A stretch of 64,000 bases of DNA from Sinonovacula constricta (Eukaryota > Mollusca > Bivalvia > Cardiida > Solecurtidae): assembly GCA_007844125.1 (NCBI GenBank), contig CM017571.1, positions 2,734,088-2,798,087 on the forward strand. Direction: 5' to 3'. Made by a program: the position numbers and the translations under genes. Below the pieces are notes generated by a model. It was given only the letters and a program-made list of their open reading frames with translations. It ran no database searches and was not told where the DNA came from. Position 1 is the stretch's first letter. Every line of letters begins with the position of its first letter. Positions 38,902 through 50,337 of the stretch are shown here, one piece after another.

Positions 38902-39461
38902 CTTTGTACACTTTAGTTTCGAATTACAACATTTATTTTAAACAAATAAGTTTTCTAATTCTGTTTTGATCTTTCCAAACCATTAATTATACTGTAGTAT
39001 CCTAGCTTAAAGATTATATCATTTTGTCTAGAATGCTGAAATTCTGTCCTTGATGCGAAAATAAAGCTCGATAATGATATGCCGGTGGGTAGAGGCTTGA
39101 CATAAAATAGTGCGGTCTGATATGTATAAATGCGTAAGGTCCAATGGCGTGATTGCCACGCCTCTTTTGAATATGTATAAACGGTCACATAAAGGTTTAA
39201 TTATCCCAATAATCATACTTCTTTACATCTATTAAGCATTACGTACCCGTGACGATTTTACATTAAATATGCATTTAAATATAAATCAGCCTTGAAGTGT
39301 TGAGTTAGTAAGCAAATATAGATGGTTATCGATTTTTTCCCAGGAAGCGCGTGCACCTGCTTGTCCGCCATCTTTGTGGTAAGGCGAATCGACGCATCAG
39401 TACCGTGAAAGCGCTCGTTTTTTTTTAAATAGCAGTTACAATAGCTCTAGGCAAAAAGACA
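38902..39461. promoter_or_regulatory. Divergent MRPL44/THAP intergenic promoter region
   Basis: The two start codons face away from each other across 560 bp. YY1-like motifs are visible at both ends: CGCCATCTT at 38897-38905, overlapping the MRPL44 start, and CCGCCATCTTTG at 39365-39376, about 90 bp before the THAP start. A repeat shared with the MRPL57 upstream region lies between them. That this acts as a bidirectional promoter is inference from geometry. Confidence 0.55.
39081..39183 (-). promoter_or_regulatory. About 102-bp element shared with MRPL57 upstream region
   Basis: Read on the minus strand this matches 47718-47819 at roughly 85% by eye. Matching blocks include TTATACATATTC, ATCACGCC, GGACCTTACG, CCGCACTA and TCAAGCCTCTACC. 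It ends about 180 bp before the MRPL44 ATG and has the same orientation relative to the gene as the MRPL57 copy. Confidence 0.7.
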
Positions 39462-40931
39462 ATGGTTAATTCTTGTGGTGTTGTGAACTGTCACAACAGA
39501 TCTAACCGGGATCAGAAATCGTTTTTCTCCATACCAACCGTCATTACAAATCAAGGGGAAAGGACGAGAGAACTGAGTGAGAAACGTCGGACGTCATGGA
39601 TTTCGCGCTTGAACAGAGCAGATTTCATCCCTTCGAAACACACCAGGATCTGCTCCGATCACTTTATAACGGGTACTTTTATAGACTTTAATACCCTCCA
39701 ATTTTTTGTTAGCCTGTCTTGCTTAAAAACACCGGATTTCCACTCAGGCTACAACGTACGATTGTTTTGTTTAATTTTCATGACTCTACCCCACCCACTT
39801 CTTTTCTCTGTATACAACCAAAGTGAAATCTTAAACCGACGTTTGTATCGTGTACAGTTTAGCACATTCACTATAACCACATGTTAAAATGTTGGTATAG
39901 TGGACTAAATCAATTTAAATATTAAAATTCGACCATTTTGCATATATTCGATGCATACTTTTTCCATTGAAAATGTTAGTTACTGTTAATGACTATCACT
40001 ACACAAGCAGTGTCACTAACATGCTCAGAGAGCTTAAGGTGGTCTACTCTCGAGCAACGCAGAAATCAAGCCAGTCTCACAATGCTACACAAAATACATA
40101 ACGAACAGGTCAATGTCGATCACAATTATCTCACAACTACACGAAACAACAAATTCCTTAAGTTATTCCCCACTCAAAAACAAAACACCACATGAACTCA
40201 TTCTTTCCTCGGGCTATACGACTTTGGAACGAACTACTGACTGAGATTAAGTATGCCCCAACTGTACCTGCATTTGCAAGTGGCCTAAACAAGTTTTATG
40301 CTTTTTAATTGATATTTTAGTTTAGTTATTTTATGTTTTCATTAAAATTTCACAAATAAATTATTAGTCTTAAATTGTCAATGTTCAGGACTTGTGCCTG
40401 CCTTATGTAGTCAGTATTGACTTTTGGCAGTACAAAGTTGAAGTTGAAGTGTTAAGATTAATGGAAAATTATGTAGGAGGGACAGTAGAGGTTGTGGCTC
40501 ACCCCTGATTTGTGGCCAGGTTAGTTAAGTTGGTAGAGCATCTGATTCAGGAGCAAGAGATCATGGGTCCCCCCATCCATGATGGTGTTACTGCAATTTG
40601 GAAATACCTTGGAAGACATGAGTTTTGTACTTCCAGATGAGTCATTAAAGGATATCTTATTCATAATGTTCAAAGTAAATTTTATACATTCAGTTATATA
40701 ATAATTTCATTCACTTAACTGACATGTATTGTTTCAGGTAAACCTTCAGCACTGTATGACACCACCAATCCAGACTGGGAACCATCTGTGAATCTGGGGT
40801 ACAATGCAGTCTCTCCTTCAACAGAGAGATACATCAGAACCTTAAAGCAGAAGCAGAAGAAGGCCGATATTGACTGTGCAACTTCCTTAATAGAACTGGC
40901 AGCAGTATTACATGTTTATAATAGTTTATGA
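39462..40931 (+). CDS. THAP-domain (C2CH zinc finger) protein, short
   Basis: Two exons, 39462-39672 and 40738-40931 (211 + 194 nt, 134 aa plus TGA). The donor splits a Gly codon (ACG G|gtactt) and the acceptor is tttcag|GTAAA. The N-terminus is a THAP finger: C5-x4-C10, a conserved Trp at 46, then C64-x2-H67 in RICSDHFITG. Reading continues across the intron into KPSALYDTTNPDWEPSVNLG, the usual closing block of THAP domains. THAP fingers bind specific DNA. After the finger there is a basic, Gln/Lys-rich helix (residues about 100-115), a possible coiled coil, and no transposase-like domain. The gene starts 560 bp from the divergent MRPL44 start. Its intron holds a decayed LINE 3' fragment and a tRNA-like SINE head. 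Longer isoforms using exons further right cannot be excluded. Confidence 0.85.
39989..40308 (+). pseudogene. Decayed LINE reverse-transcriptase C-terminal fragment
   Basis: Two frames together resemble the end of a LINE ORF. The first reads LRWSTLEQRRNQASLTMLHK (39989-40195). The second, shifted, reads NSFFPRAIRLWNELL and ends KFYAF-stop at 40308. The same block occurs in the intact LINE at 54388-57138 (NSFLPSVIREWNMLP). A short UTR-like stretch follows and ends in GTTGAAGTTGAAG near 40438-40450. It lies inside the THAP gene intron and cannot encode a working enzyme. Confidence 0.75.
40510..40585 (+). mobile_element. tRNA-like SINE head in THAP intron
   Basis: GTTGGTAGAGCATCTGATTC and ATCATGGGTCCCCCC resemble degraded A and B boxes. 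No acceptor-stem pairing was seen. Confidence 0.4.
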
Positions 40932-41056
40932 AACCAATTAAATAACGGGTTTGGTTGGTTTGTCTTGTACTATAATTTGTTTTCAAACGATACCCAATAG
41001 CAAAACACTTCTCTTAAAGAGGATATAACATAATATTTTGAGTTTCCTTATTTGTA

Positions 41057-41062
41057 AATAAA
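41057..41062 (+). terminator. Candidate poly(A) signal of THAP gene
   Basis: AATAAA, doubled at 41061-41066, about 125 bp after the TGA stop at 40931. Confidence 0.45.
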
Positions 41063-41861
41063 TAAATTTCTTAAATATCAATTTTATAAGAAAAACAAAA
41101 GTAATAAATTCAAAATTAGATGGAGAAATTTTTTAAAATTTGACACACATGTCAACATTAAAGCATACAACACATTGTGTTCATTTTCAAATTATATATA
41201 TTTTTTATTATGCTTGCTTTACTTTAAACTAAAGACTGTTCATATTGTAAACAAAAAGATAATTCATATGAACACAGTTTGTTATTTGAATATACCACAT
41301 TTTAAATATGACCAATTTCGTCAAAACTGAATTGTATATCTTCCTTATTATACCTTGTATTACATTTAAATCTATTTGATTAAAAAAATACTCAAGCCAA
41401 TCAGATATAATAAATGTATACATGTATCCATTCAACATATGATGAACCTATGGGAACAGGACCTTTTAGAAATGGTCTATGTAATGTCTATCAAAGAAAA
41501 TAGTGTAAGTCTACATTATTTTGAAGCACTAACAGTGTGCTCACAAAATTTAATTTTTTTTTTCAGGCTCAGCATGATAAGTTTCATCCCTATTCATAAT
41601 TTCATTTAGGCATCTTTTGTTCTAATTATCAAATTTATTAAAATTTTCTGTCATTAATTCAACAAGATTTTCTTTCTGCTGATTAGTCCGAACGTGAGGG
41701 GCCCATCTAGCAAACACTTTCTTAAGAAGTAATTTCTCTGTCAATTTGTGCTAAAATGATGATGAATAGATGCCAGATAGTTGAACTAACTGTGCATTTT
41801 CTCTTCAGCAACAACTAAAACAGAAATTGCAGAAGAACTGAAGTTAAAAGCATATCAGAGA

Positions 41862-42045
41862 TACACACAGCCCATCACCACATGGGTTTGGGTCCTGGTC
41901 AGGGCTAAATATCTCATACGGGGAGTTGACAACAGCTGTATCAGTGGTTCTACATTTGCATGCAATCTTCCTAAGCCAAAAGTTTACAGGACATCGCAAA
42001 TGTAACAATAATTCTTTGGTGCAATGTAACAAATAAACTGCAAAC
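41862..42045 (+). mobile_element. SINE-B copy, diverged
   Basis: TGGGTTTGGGTCCTGGTCAG head remnant, TATCAGTGGTTCTAC body, GTGCAATGTAACAAAT tail. Confidence 0.55.
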
Positions 42046-44190
42046 CCTGTTTGATGTTTGTTAACCTTTATATATCCTGCCAAATACAAACTGATAAGGC
42101 AGCGGCAAAATAGTATATATCTGAACTATTCTCTTTTATGTCTCAAGCCATATCTTTAGCAAATACAGGTAGCCACAAAAAATAAGAATGGTCAAATAGC
42201 AAACAGCATCAGGAAATTACAAATAGCAAAACATAGCATTAAAAAATGTTAATACATACACATTGCCATTAATCTATAATGTTGTTGTTCAGCTGCATTT
42301 TTTTCTGTGATCTTAATAGCAGTTATCATTGGTTACTCAAAATTGTGTGATTGCAATATACCAGTGTTATAAGCGGCTTTTACCATGTAGCGGAGCACAT
42401 GGCCAGGCTGTTAGTCATTGCACTGTTTGAAGTCACTGTATAAGTGAACACTGGGAGGTCTTCCAGCTGGATGGAAGTGAAACTAGCTGATCTGGAACTA
42501 TACAATTTACCTTTGTCTGATCAATTCATGCTTAATAGGCTAGAAGTTTAGAAACACAAGTTTCTCTTTTGATATCTGAGACACTTCCAACATCTGGTTG
42601 TTTAAAGACGGAAATTGGAAGAAATAACCACACACACATTTCAAAAGCAAAAGCTGTTTATATTTTGAGGTGATAGAATAAACAAACATTTTGTTAATAC
42701 ACACTATATGTAATGATGACAATACAAGTGCTACAAAAAGCGTATCAAGCCAGGTTAAAAACCAGAGATAAACCTAAAAAAAAACTTCCTGATACACTAC
42801 AGCTCTTGGCCATTTAAACCTGTAGATTTCTTAGTGATTTTATTCATTACAGTCAACCTTTTAAGAACTAAAAAAAATGTAACAATAGCCTATTACAAAC
42901 ATAAAATGTATTGATGTGGACAGCATGAAATCTGATAGAATTTGAACTGTTCCTGTACAACTAACTTCTGTTTGCGGGTACAGCCTTCACTAGACTATAA
43001 TGTTACAGCCAAGCTTCAGTTAACGACATAACATACAATTGATGTAGATCTCGAACATCTAGGAACTATAAAGAAACAATATTAATTTAAATAAGCATGA
43101 TAATGATGCAAAGAAAGCAACACATACCTAGAAACATACTTGCTTTTAGAGAATACATGTACAAGAAGTCAAAATGGTTATAGTCATATCTTTACAAATC
43201 TTATACAATCAAAATGAAGAAAAAAATATAAGAGAAAAAACTTATCCCAATGTCTGCGACTATGCTGAAAGTCCATGCATACCTTCCCTTTTAATACAAA
43301 ACTGTATCAAATTCCCTTTTTGAATCCAATGCACCGATAATTGGAACCTTATTGAAATTCAGCATAAGATTAAGATGTTTGCATATTACTTGTTAAAGGT
43401 TCTGTTCACCACTTTGTCTTCCATAAGTTAAACAATTCACAAACTTCACAGGGGTTTGAACCCACAACCTCCCTATCTGCAAGCCGATGCTCTACCGCCT
43501 GAGCTATTGCGGCCAAATTTACTTTTTAAAATATACTTTTCAGAATACAACATACTACATATGTATATGTACTTCTAACATCCTGTATTGTGAAGACTAT
43601 CCTCAACAATGTTACAATACTTCACATTTCTTAAGTAAAAAAGTCATATTTGGCAATTATTAAAAAAAAGGAGAGAAAAAAGAAGCCACTTATGCCTACC
43701 AAAGTTTCATGCTGTATGATGTTTAAATGTTCATGCTTTATAATATAGAAATGTACATGTTTAAAGCTAAAATGAACTCATCCGAGTTATTTAACAGCAA
43801 CAATTATTGACAATAATAATTTTAAACAGTTTAAATTTAATAAAAATATTTAAACAAATTGAAAATTAATCTGCCTTGTAGATTTACCTCATTTCACGGT
43901 CCGTGGTATGCTACCACATTGAAAGCAGCACCATACATACTCCAAGTAGATGGAATCCCTGCATCATATACATCACAACTGGGTTCTTTACATTAAAAAA
44001 ATGAGTAAGTTAAATTCTTCATTCAAATCTCAATTCATGAATCCCACAAACCTTTCCTTTGAATATTATCAATTTCCGGAAATTATCCACATTGTATTAA
44101 TAAGAATATATGACAAAGTCCTATGAGCATTACAACATATATCAAACTCCGAAAAGGCACAGAACAAAGGTATATCAAATGCAAGCCAAG
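42046..44190. other. Intergenic between THAP and minisatellite
   Basis: AT-rich; apart from the reverse tRNA-like SINE head at 43436-43516 nothing was recognised. Confidence 0.35.
43436..43516 (-). mobile_element. tRNA-like SINE head, reverse
   Basis: The minus strand reads GGCCGCAATAGCTCAGGCGG and GTGGGTTCAAACCCCTG, then leaves tRNA similarity. Related to the SINE-C head; the body differs. Confidence 0.5.
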
Positions 44191-44199
44191 GACAAATTT

Positions 44200-44340
44200 G
44201 TGATGAGTCATTTAACGAAACGAGCAAACCCGACAGTTACCGCCTTGGAACGGGCAGTCGGCAATATGGACCGACTGGGGTGCTTAAACCGGTTTAACAG
44301 AGCTCTAACCTCGCACTTGCTGACGAGTTTCTCGCAATGA
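44200..44340. repeat. GC-richer block of unknown nature
   Basis: A sharply bounded block (CGACAGTTACCGCCTTGGAA, GGGCAGTCGGCAATATGGAC, CTTAAACCGGTTTAACAG) with higher GC than its flanks. It looks like part of a dispersed repeat, but no second copy is in the window. No reading frame is convincing. Confidence 0.3.
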
Positions 44341-44892
44341 AAAGAAAATTCATTATAATAAAATTCAATTATTCTGATTATTACAGAATAAATACTGACA
44401 TGGATCAAAAGTCTCAACTCTATCCAAAAAAAAAGTGTTTTAGTTGAATTTTTCACAAGAGCTATATCATGAAGGGCTGTTGGTATGGTTACTATGTAAT
44501 TGTCTGGAATAAAACATCTTTGGTCTGATGTTACATACGGAAATGAAAATAAACTAAAATAGTAGGAAGGCAATCAGAACTGCACAAGTGCACAGTGCTA
44601 TGTAGTTTTCAAGTTACAAAAAGTTGTACCCAAAATAAGCGAAAAAAAAGGTTTTACAAGTAAAAATAGCTAATTTCAACTTTGAAAGGAGGGAGGTGTG
44701 GGGTAACATATATAGCTAGGAGACCTGATGTTATTCAAAGGCTACAAGATTATGTTATGAGACCAAATGAAAACTAATGACTTCTGCGTACATGCTTACT
44801 AAACTGTGTAATAAAACATCTCTTCTGAAATAATAATATATTAATAATATAATAATGCTTACTTTAGCTGTCTCTGGTTGTCTCTGGTTACC

Positions 44893-45033
44893 TACACGCA
44901 AGGTTCGATCTTCAATAAACTTCTACGCATGGAGTCTGATAGGCCCATCAAAACGTAAGGTTCGATCTTCAAGTAGCATCAACACATGCAGTTTGATAAG
45001 TCCATAAACATGTATAGGGCTCGATTTTCAATA
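44893..45033 (-). repeat. Inverted arm of the 57-bp minisatellite
   Basis: About 2.5 diverged units in reverse orientation (AAGGTTCGATCTTCAA at about 44900 and 44958, GGCTCGATTTTCAA at about 45014) abut the main array, making a head-to-head junction near 45035-45045. Confidence 0.85.
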
Positions 45034-45045
45034 GTAGATATAGAG

Positions 45046-47312
45046 TGTAGATATGCTTATCAGACTGCATGTGTTGATGTTTTTTGAAGATCAAATCTTA
45101 CGAGTAGATGGGCTTATCAGACTGCAAGTGTTGATGTTTATTGAAGATCGAACCTTGCGTGTAGATGAGCTTATCAGACTGCATGTGTTGATGTTTATTG
45201 AAGATCAAATCTTACGTGTAGATATGCTTATCAGACTGCATGTGTTGATGTTTATTGAAGATCAAATCTTACGAGTAAATGGGCTTATCAGACTGCATGT
45301 GTTGATGTTTATTGAAGATCGAACCTTACGTGTAGATATGCTTAACAGACTGCATGTGTTGATGTTTATTCAAGATCGAACCTTGCGTGTAGATGGGCTT
45401 ACCAGACTGCATGTGTTGATGTTTATTGAAGATCGAACCTTACGTGTAGATATGCTTATCAGACTGCATGTGTTGATGTTTATTGAAGATCAAATCTTAC
45501 GAGTAGATGGGCTTATCAGACTGCATGTGTTGATGTTTATTGAAGATCAAATCTTACGTGTAGATATGCTTATCAGACTGCATGTGTTGATGTTTATTGA
45601 AGATCGAACCTTGCGTGTAGATGGGCTTACCAGACTGCATGTGTTGATGTTTATTGAAGATCGAACCTTACGTGTAGATATGCTTATCAGACTGCATGTG
45701 TTGATGTTTATTGAAGATCGAACCTTGCGTGTAGATGGGCTTACCAGACTGCGTGTGTTGATGATTATTGAAGATCGAACCTTGCGTGTAGATATGCTTA
45801 TCAGACTGCATGTGTTGATGTTTATTAAAGATCGAACATTGCGTGTAGATGGGCTTACCAGACTGCATGTGTTGATGTTTATTAAAGATCGAACCTTATA
45901 TGTGTAGACGGGCTTAACAGACTGCATGTGTTGATGTTTATTGAAGATCGAACCTTGCATGTAGACGGGCTTATCAGACTGCATGTGTTGATGTTTTTGA
46001 AAATCGAACCTTGCGTGTAGATATGCTTATCAGACTGCAAGTGTTGATGTTTATTGAAGATCGAACCTTATATGTAGATATGCTTATCAGACTGCAAGTG
46101 TTGATGATTATTGAAGATCGAACCTTATATATAGATATGCTTATCAGACTGCAAGTGTTGATGATTATTGAAGATCGAACCTTATATATAGATATGCTTA
46201 TCAGACTGCAAGTGTTGATGATTATTGAAGATCGAACCTTATATGTAGATATGCTTATCAGACTGCATGTGTTGATGTTTATTGAAGATCGAACCTTATA
46301 TGTGTTGACGGGCTTACCAGACTGCATGTGTTGATGTTTATTGAAGATCGAACCTTATATGTGTTGACGGGCTTACCAGACTGCATGTGTTGATGTTTAT
46401 TGAAGATCGAACCTTATATATGTTGACGGGCTTATCAGACTGCATGTGTCAATGTTCATTGAAGATCGAACCTTGCGTGTTGACGGGTTTACCAGACTGC
46501 ATGTGTTGATGTTTATTGAAGATCGAACCTTTCGTGTAGATATGCTTATCAGACTGAATGTGTTGATGTTTTTTGAAGATCGAACCTTACATGTAGATGG
46601 GCTTATCAGACTGCATGTGTTGATGTTTATTAAAGATCGAACCTTATATGTGTTGACGGGCTTATCAGACTGCATGTGTTGATGTTTATTGAAGATCGAA
46701 CCTTGCGTGTAGATATGCTTATCAGACTGCATGTGTTGATGTTTTTTGAAGATCGAACCTTACATGTAGATGGGCTTATCAGACTGCATGTGTTGATGTT
46801 TATTGAAGATCGAACCTTATATGTAGATATGCTTATCAGACTGCATGTGTTGATGTTTATTGAAGATCGAACCTTATATATAGATATGCTTATCAGACTG
46901 CATGTGTTGATGTTTATTAAAGATCGAACCTTACGTGTAGATATGCTTATCAGACTGAATGTGTTGATGTTTATTGAAGATCGAACCTTATATGTGTTGA
47001 TGGGCTTATCAGACTGCATGTGTTGATGTTTATTAAAGATCGAACCTTACGTGTAGATATGCTTATCAGACTGCAAGTGTTGATGTTTATTGAAGATCGA
47101 ACCTTACGTGTAGATGGGCTTATCAGACTGCATGTGTTGATGTTTATTAAAGATCGAACCTTACGTGTAGATATGCTTATCAGACTGCATGTGTTGATGT
47201 TTATTGCAGATCAAACCTTGCGTGTTGACAGGCATATCAGACTGCATGCGTTGATGTTTTTTGAAGAACGAACCTTACGTGTAGATGGGCTTATCAGACT
47301 GCATGTGTTATG
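45046..47312 (+). repeat. 57-bp minisatellite, about 40 copies
   Basis: The unit reads CTTATCAGACTGCATGTGTT, GATGTTTATTGAAGATCGAA, CCTTGCGTGTAGATGGG. Two end variants (GATGGG and GATATG) often alternate, giving a 114-bp higher-order period. Because 57 is a multiple of three, long open frames appear on both strands, but there is no other sign of coding. It lies between the THAP and MRPL57 genes. Confidence 0.95.
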
Positions 47313-47535
47313 TTAAGTAGTGTCTATTTAATGAGGGCTGGCCATAAGGAGTATCGTACCTCATTTGGTTTGTTGTGGGCAGATTATAAATAAATTGGGA
47401 AAAAATGTTTTGTCGACACCAAAGACTTATAAAACTTAACTGAAGCAAATTAAACGCAAAATCACCAAATATAAAAGACTTATTTTAATAACTTCTTCGT
47501 CAGACATTACGTGTTCATGACAGTGTATCATAAAA

Positions 47536-47615
47536 ATTTATAAGAAGGCGTGGTTATCAGACCATTGGACCTTACTCAATTACATTTTACCAGACCGCAT
47601 TAACTTATATTATAA
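47536..47615 (+). repeat. Second, diverged copy of the MRPL57/MRPL44 upstream element
   Basis: Contains GGCGTGG, CATTGGACCTTAC and CAGACCGCA in the same order and strand as the copy nearer MRPL57. A third fragment (GGTTATCAC, AGACCTTACGTG) lies at about 47668-47716. The upstream region therefore looks like a short diverged tandem series. Confidence 0.55.
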
Positions 47616-47717
47616 AGCTTTTTTAATTCGAAATCGTCATGGATACGTTATTATAAATAGTTGTAAGTAATTGTGGTTATCACAATTAACAGACCTTACG
47701 TGTTGGCATTAGACCAC

Positions 47718-47819
47718 TTATACATATTCTTAAGGAGGCGCGGCCATCACGCCTAAGGACCTTACGAGTTTATATATATCAATCCGCACTAATTTATATC
47801 AAGCCTCTACCTATACCGG
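47718..47819 (+). promoter_or_regulatory. About 102-bp element just upstream of MRPL57
   Basis: Best match to the element upstream of MRPL44. It ends 32 bp before the MRPL57 start codon and contains the inverted half-sites GGCGCGG/ATCACGCC. It could be a core promoter block or part of a repeat. Confidence 0.7.
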
Positions 47820-47851
47820 TGACCTTCAATTTAGTCAAATTTCCAAACAAA

Positions 47852-50337
47852 ATGCGATTAACCTGTATATTGCGTGTTTACTTCCCCAAACGGAAGATAG
47901 TTGGTGGCCTGAGATATGCTGGGTAAGTTTTTAAGTATTGTCATAGCAAATTAAAACAACAACAATCATAGTTGATCTCTTGTAATATGTTTTCGCGTTA
48001 CCTTATAAACTTATGAACCAGTGGTACTGCTATCTCCATAATGATTTGATTGGAGTCACATGTTCATAGTTATTGTCTTTCGTTAGGTGCTATCATGTTG
48101 GCTATAGCATTCGTCTGCTGCAAGTGAATGCCATCATCAGCTGACTTATGATTTTTGCTTAAAAACAAAAACAGATTTTAAACGTGGTACAGTTTGGACC
48201 AAATTTTCTTTTCTCAAATAACTAAATAAATCATTGGTACTTGAACAGAATCTGCACGATGCTGCTTATTGATGCCTCAAATCATTAATTCCCACTCGTC
48301 ATTGAAAGCATATTTTCTATCCCAGCCAACTTACAGAGATAGCAATTTTTAAACTAAGAAATCCATGTGACCACTTATGTTTTAGATCATTATATATCAT
48401 CCTCCGGGTAATCTGCTCTGACTCTGATATCTATTTTTAGCAGAGAGCACTATCACACTATTTATGGATTTGGAAAGAATGAAGGTTTAGGATGGTTTCT
48501 TTCGCGTTTAGTACTATTTAACAATATAATTAGTGTTCAAAATCACATTTATATAGTTTAAATTACTAGTTTATGCAGATATTATGCCCAAATTCCTACT
48601 AAGCAGTGGTAAGATATTGTTACATGTATAGGATATATTGTTACATGTATTGGATATAGACAAACTGTCGGATACCACCTTGAAAGCTCTACTTTTCTTT
48701 CCTTACCAGCAGGAAGAACTATTTTTTTCATTGTTTCATTGAGAACTACTTTTTTTATTGCTTGCAGTAAGAACCAGAAAGCCCAGCCAGTCAAAACCTC
48801 ATTGAAGGCCGCTGCTGTGAACAGGATGCTGCAAGATGAGCAAAACCTTCAGCTACTAAACAACCCCTATCTTACATCAGTAAGTGTTCTGTGTAAAGAT
48901 GGCGCAAGTGGCTGTGTGAATACCTTTGAAGACCTTATATACGTCCCATTGGTGAACGTCTTTTGTCCTGTGGTCAGACAATATATTTTGAACCAGTGGG
49001 TTGTGAAATTGATCTTCATGCTTGGCTCTGGATGTCTGGCCAAGACAATTAACCACATCAAGATTGACTTCGATTATTCAAAAGAGAGTTCACCTTTGGC
49101 ATCAGTGTTTTTTTTATATTCAGACAGCAGCTTATTCTATATTTTTGTCAATTCTTATATGGTACCCATCATTGACTGTCGTACAACTAAATGATTTATT
49201 GGAAGAAGTAAAACCCATACCTTTTTAAAAAAAATGTTAATTGGAACATGAGAATCGTTGAATTATCAACTTTGTTTAGTTTAATTATATTTTGTTATTT
49301 TTACACAAATTCTGGTGTACCATAAAACCTTGTGTGTTTTTTAAATATCCTCTCCACTAGATTGTCTTCATTTTCAAACAGGTCCCAAAAATTTACTGTT
49401 GAAATAGTGTTTGATTTTAATTAAAAAAAAACTAAAATTAAATGAACATAGCCGATGGTTTTAATGAAAAATTTAAAAGATAATTTGGGATCAAAATGGG
49501 GACCTCAAGTATACAAGGGTAGCATTTTATGGTAACCCCTAGACCATCCAGACATATGCTGTAGTGATGCTGTTTAAATAAATTGTTCATTTAACTTTAT
49601 CAATAATCTTTATTGAATGTTAGGCAGCAGTTACAATGGAACAAGTTTTTGTTTCTGGTTTCTCATTTAGGCATTTTAACCAGTCATCAGTTAACACCTA
49701 GACTTAAGATAAACCTGAAAATATACCGGACCTGGTAGCGCAGTCGGTATAGCGTCAGCTCTAGGTATGGGATGCCCTGGGTTCTATCCCGATCCGCAAC
49801 ATACCAATGTTGTTTAAAATGGTAGTAGCATAGCTCCCTTGCTAACGCTCCAGCAAATATTAGGGTAGTACCATGACTGGTTGGCCTCGTGTCAGGATAA
49901 TTTGACTGAGTGTGGTGCCATGCCAGGTGTTCACGGCATGCTATACACAGTGAAGGCAGCACTATATCTGCTTCAAGTGGACACCGTCTCCAGATAACTG
50001 AAATACTGTTGGTGGGACGGTAAACCCAATAAACAAACAAACCTTGAAAGTGAAAAGGGCTTTAAACAACTTAAATCAGGAAAAAAATGCTTTTAAACAG
50101 TTCATGTTGAATACTTAAAGTACACATACTATACTATCCTATTCCTTGATTTTTTATTGTTAATTTCGATATTTACAGCAAGAAGAAGAGGTTTATGGAA
50201 AGGACCACCCAGAGGTGAGATTGCAGCGAAAGGAGGCGAGAATAGAGAGATTACAGTCGCAGAAGAAACCTTTCTTTCCCCATAGAACTTTAGAAGACCA
50301 CTTCAAGGATCTTAACCTTAATAAAAAGTGGGAATGA
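47852..50337 (+). CDS. MRPL57: Mitochondrial large-subunit ribosomal protein L57/L63 (mL63)
   Basis: Three exons: 47852-47922, 48768-48879, 50179-50337 (342 nt, 113 aa plus TGA). The first donor is GCTGG|gtaagt and splits a Gly codon completed by exon 2 (YAGKNQK). The third exon reads QEEEVYGKDHPEVRLQRKEA and then FFPHRTLEDHFKDLNLNKKW-E. The closing PHR...D.L..LN..KKW block is the C-terminal signature of MRPL57/mL63 (human 102 aa), a small basic protein of the large mitoribosomal subunit. The first about 25 residues are Arg/Lys-rich and hydrophobic, consistent with mitochondrial import. Intron 1 carries a TTAA-type inverted-repeat element, intron 2 a SINE-A copy. The start lies about 30 bp after a sequence also found upstream of MRPL44. 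Confidence 0.9.
48182..48680. mobile_element. TTAA-type inverted-repeat element, copy 6
   Basis: Left end damaged (ACGTGGTACAGTTTGG after TTAA); right end CAAACTGTCGGATACCACCT. In MRPL57 intron 1. Confidence 0.78.
49726..50041 (+). mobile_element. SINE-A copy 8
   Basis: CCGGACCTGGTAGCGCAGTC to CAATAAACAAACAA, full length, MRPL57 intron 2. Confidence 0.92.

Noticed and set aside
44208..44573. 121-codon minus-strand frame
   Set aside because: It spans a GC-rich repeat-like block and AT-rich flank, with no domain and no matching splice pattern.
45053..45907. 284-codon plus-strand frame and long minus-strand frames in the 57-bp array
   Set aside because: The frames exist because the unit length is a multiple of three. 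Both strands are open, units drift freely, and there is no start context, splice signal or known repeat-protein pattern.
48867..49228. Open frames extending past MRPL57 exon 2
   Set aside because: Read-through of the exon into intron 2; the donor at 48880 and the exon at 50179 give the conserved MRPL57 C-terminus.
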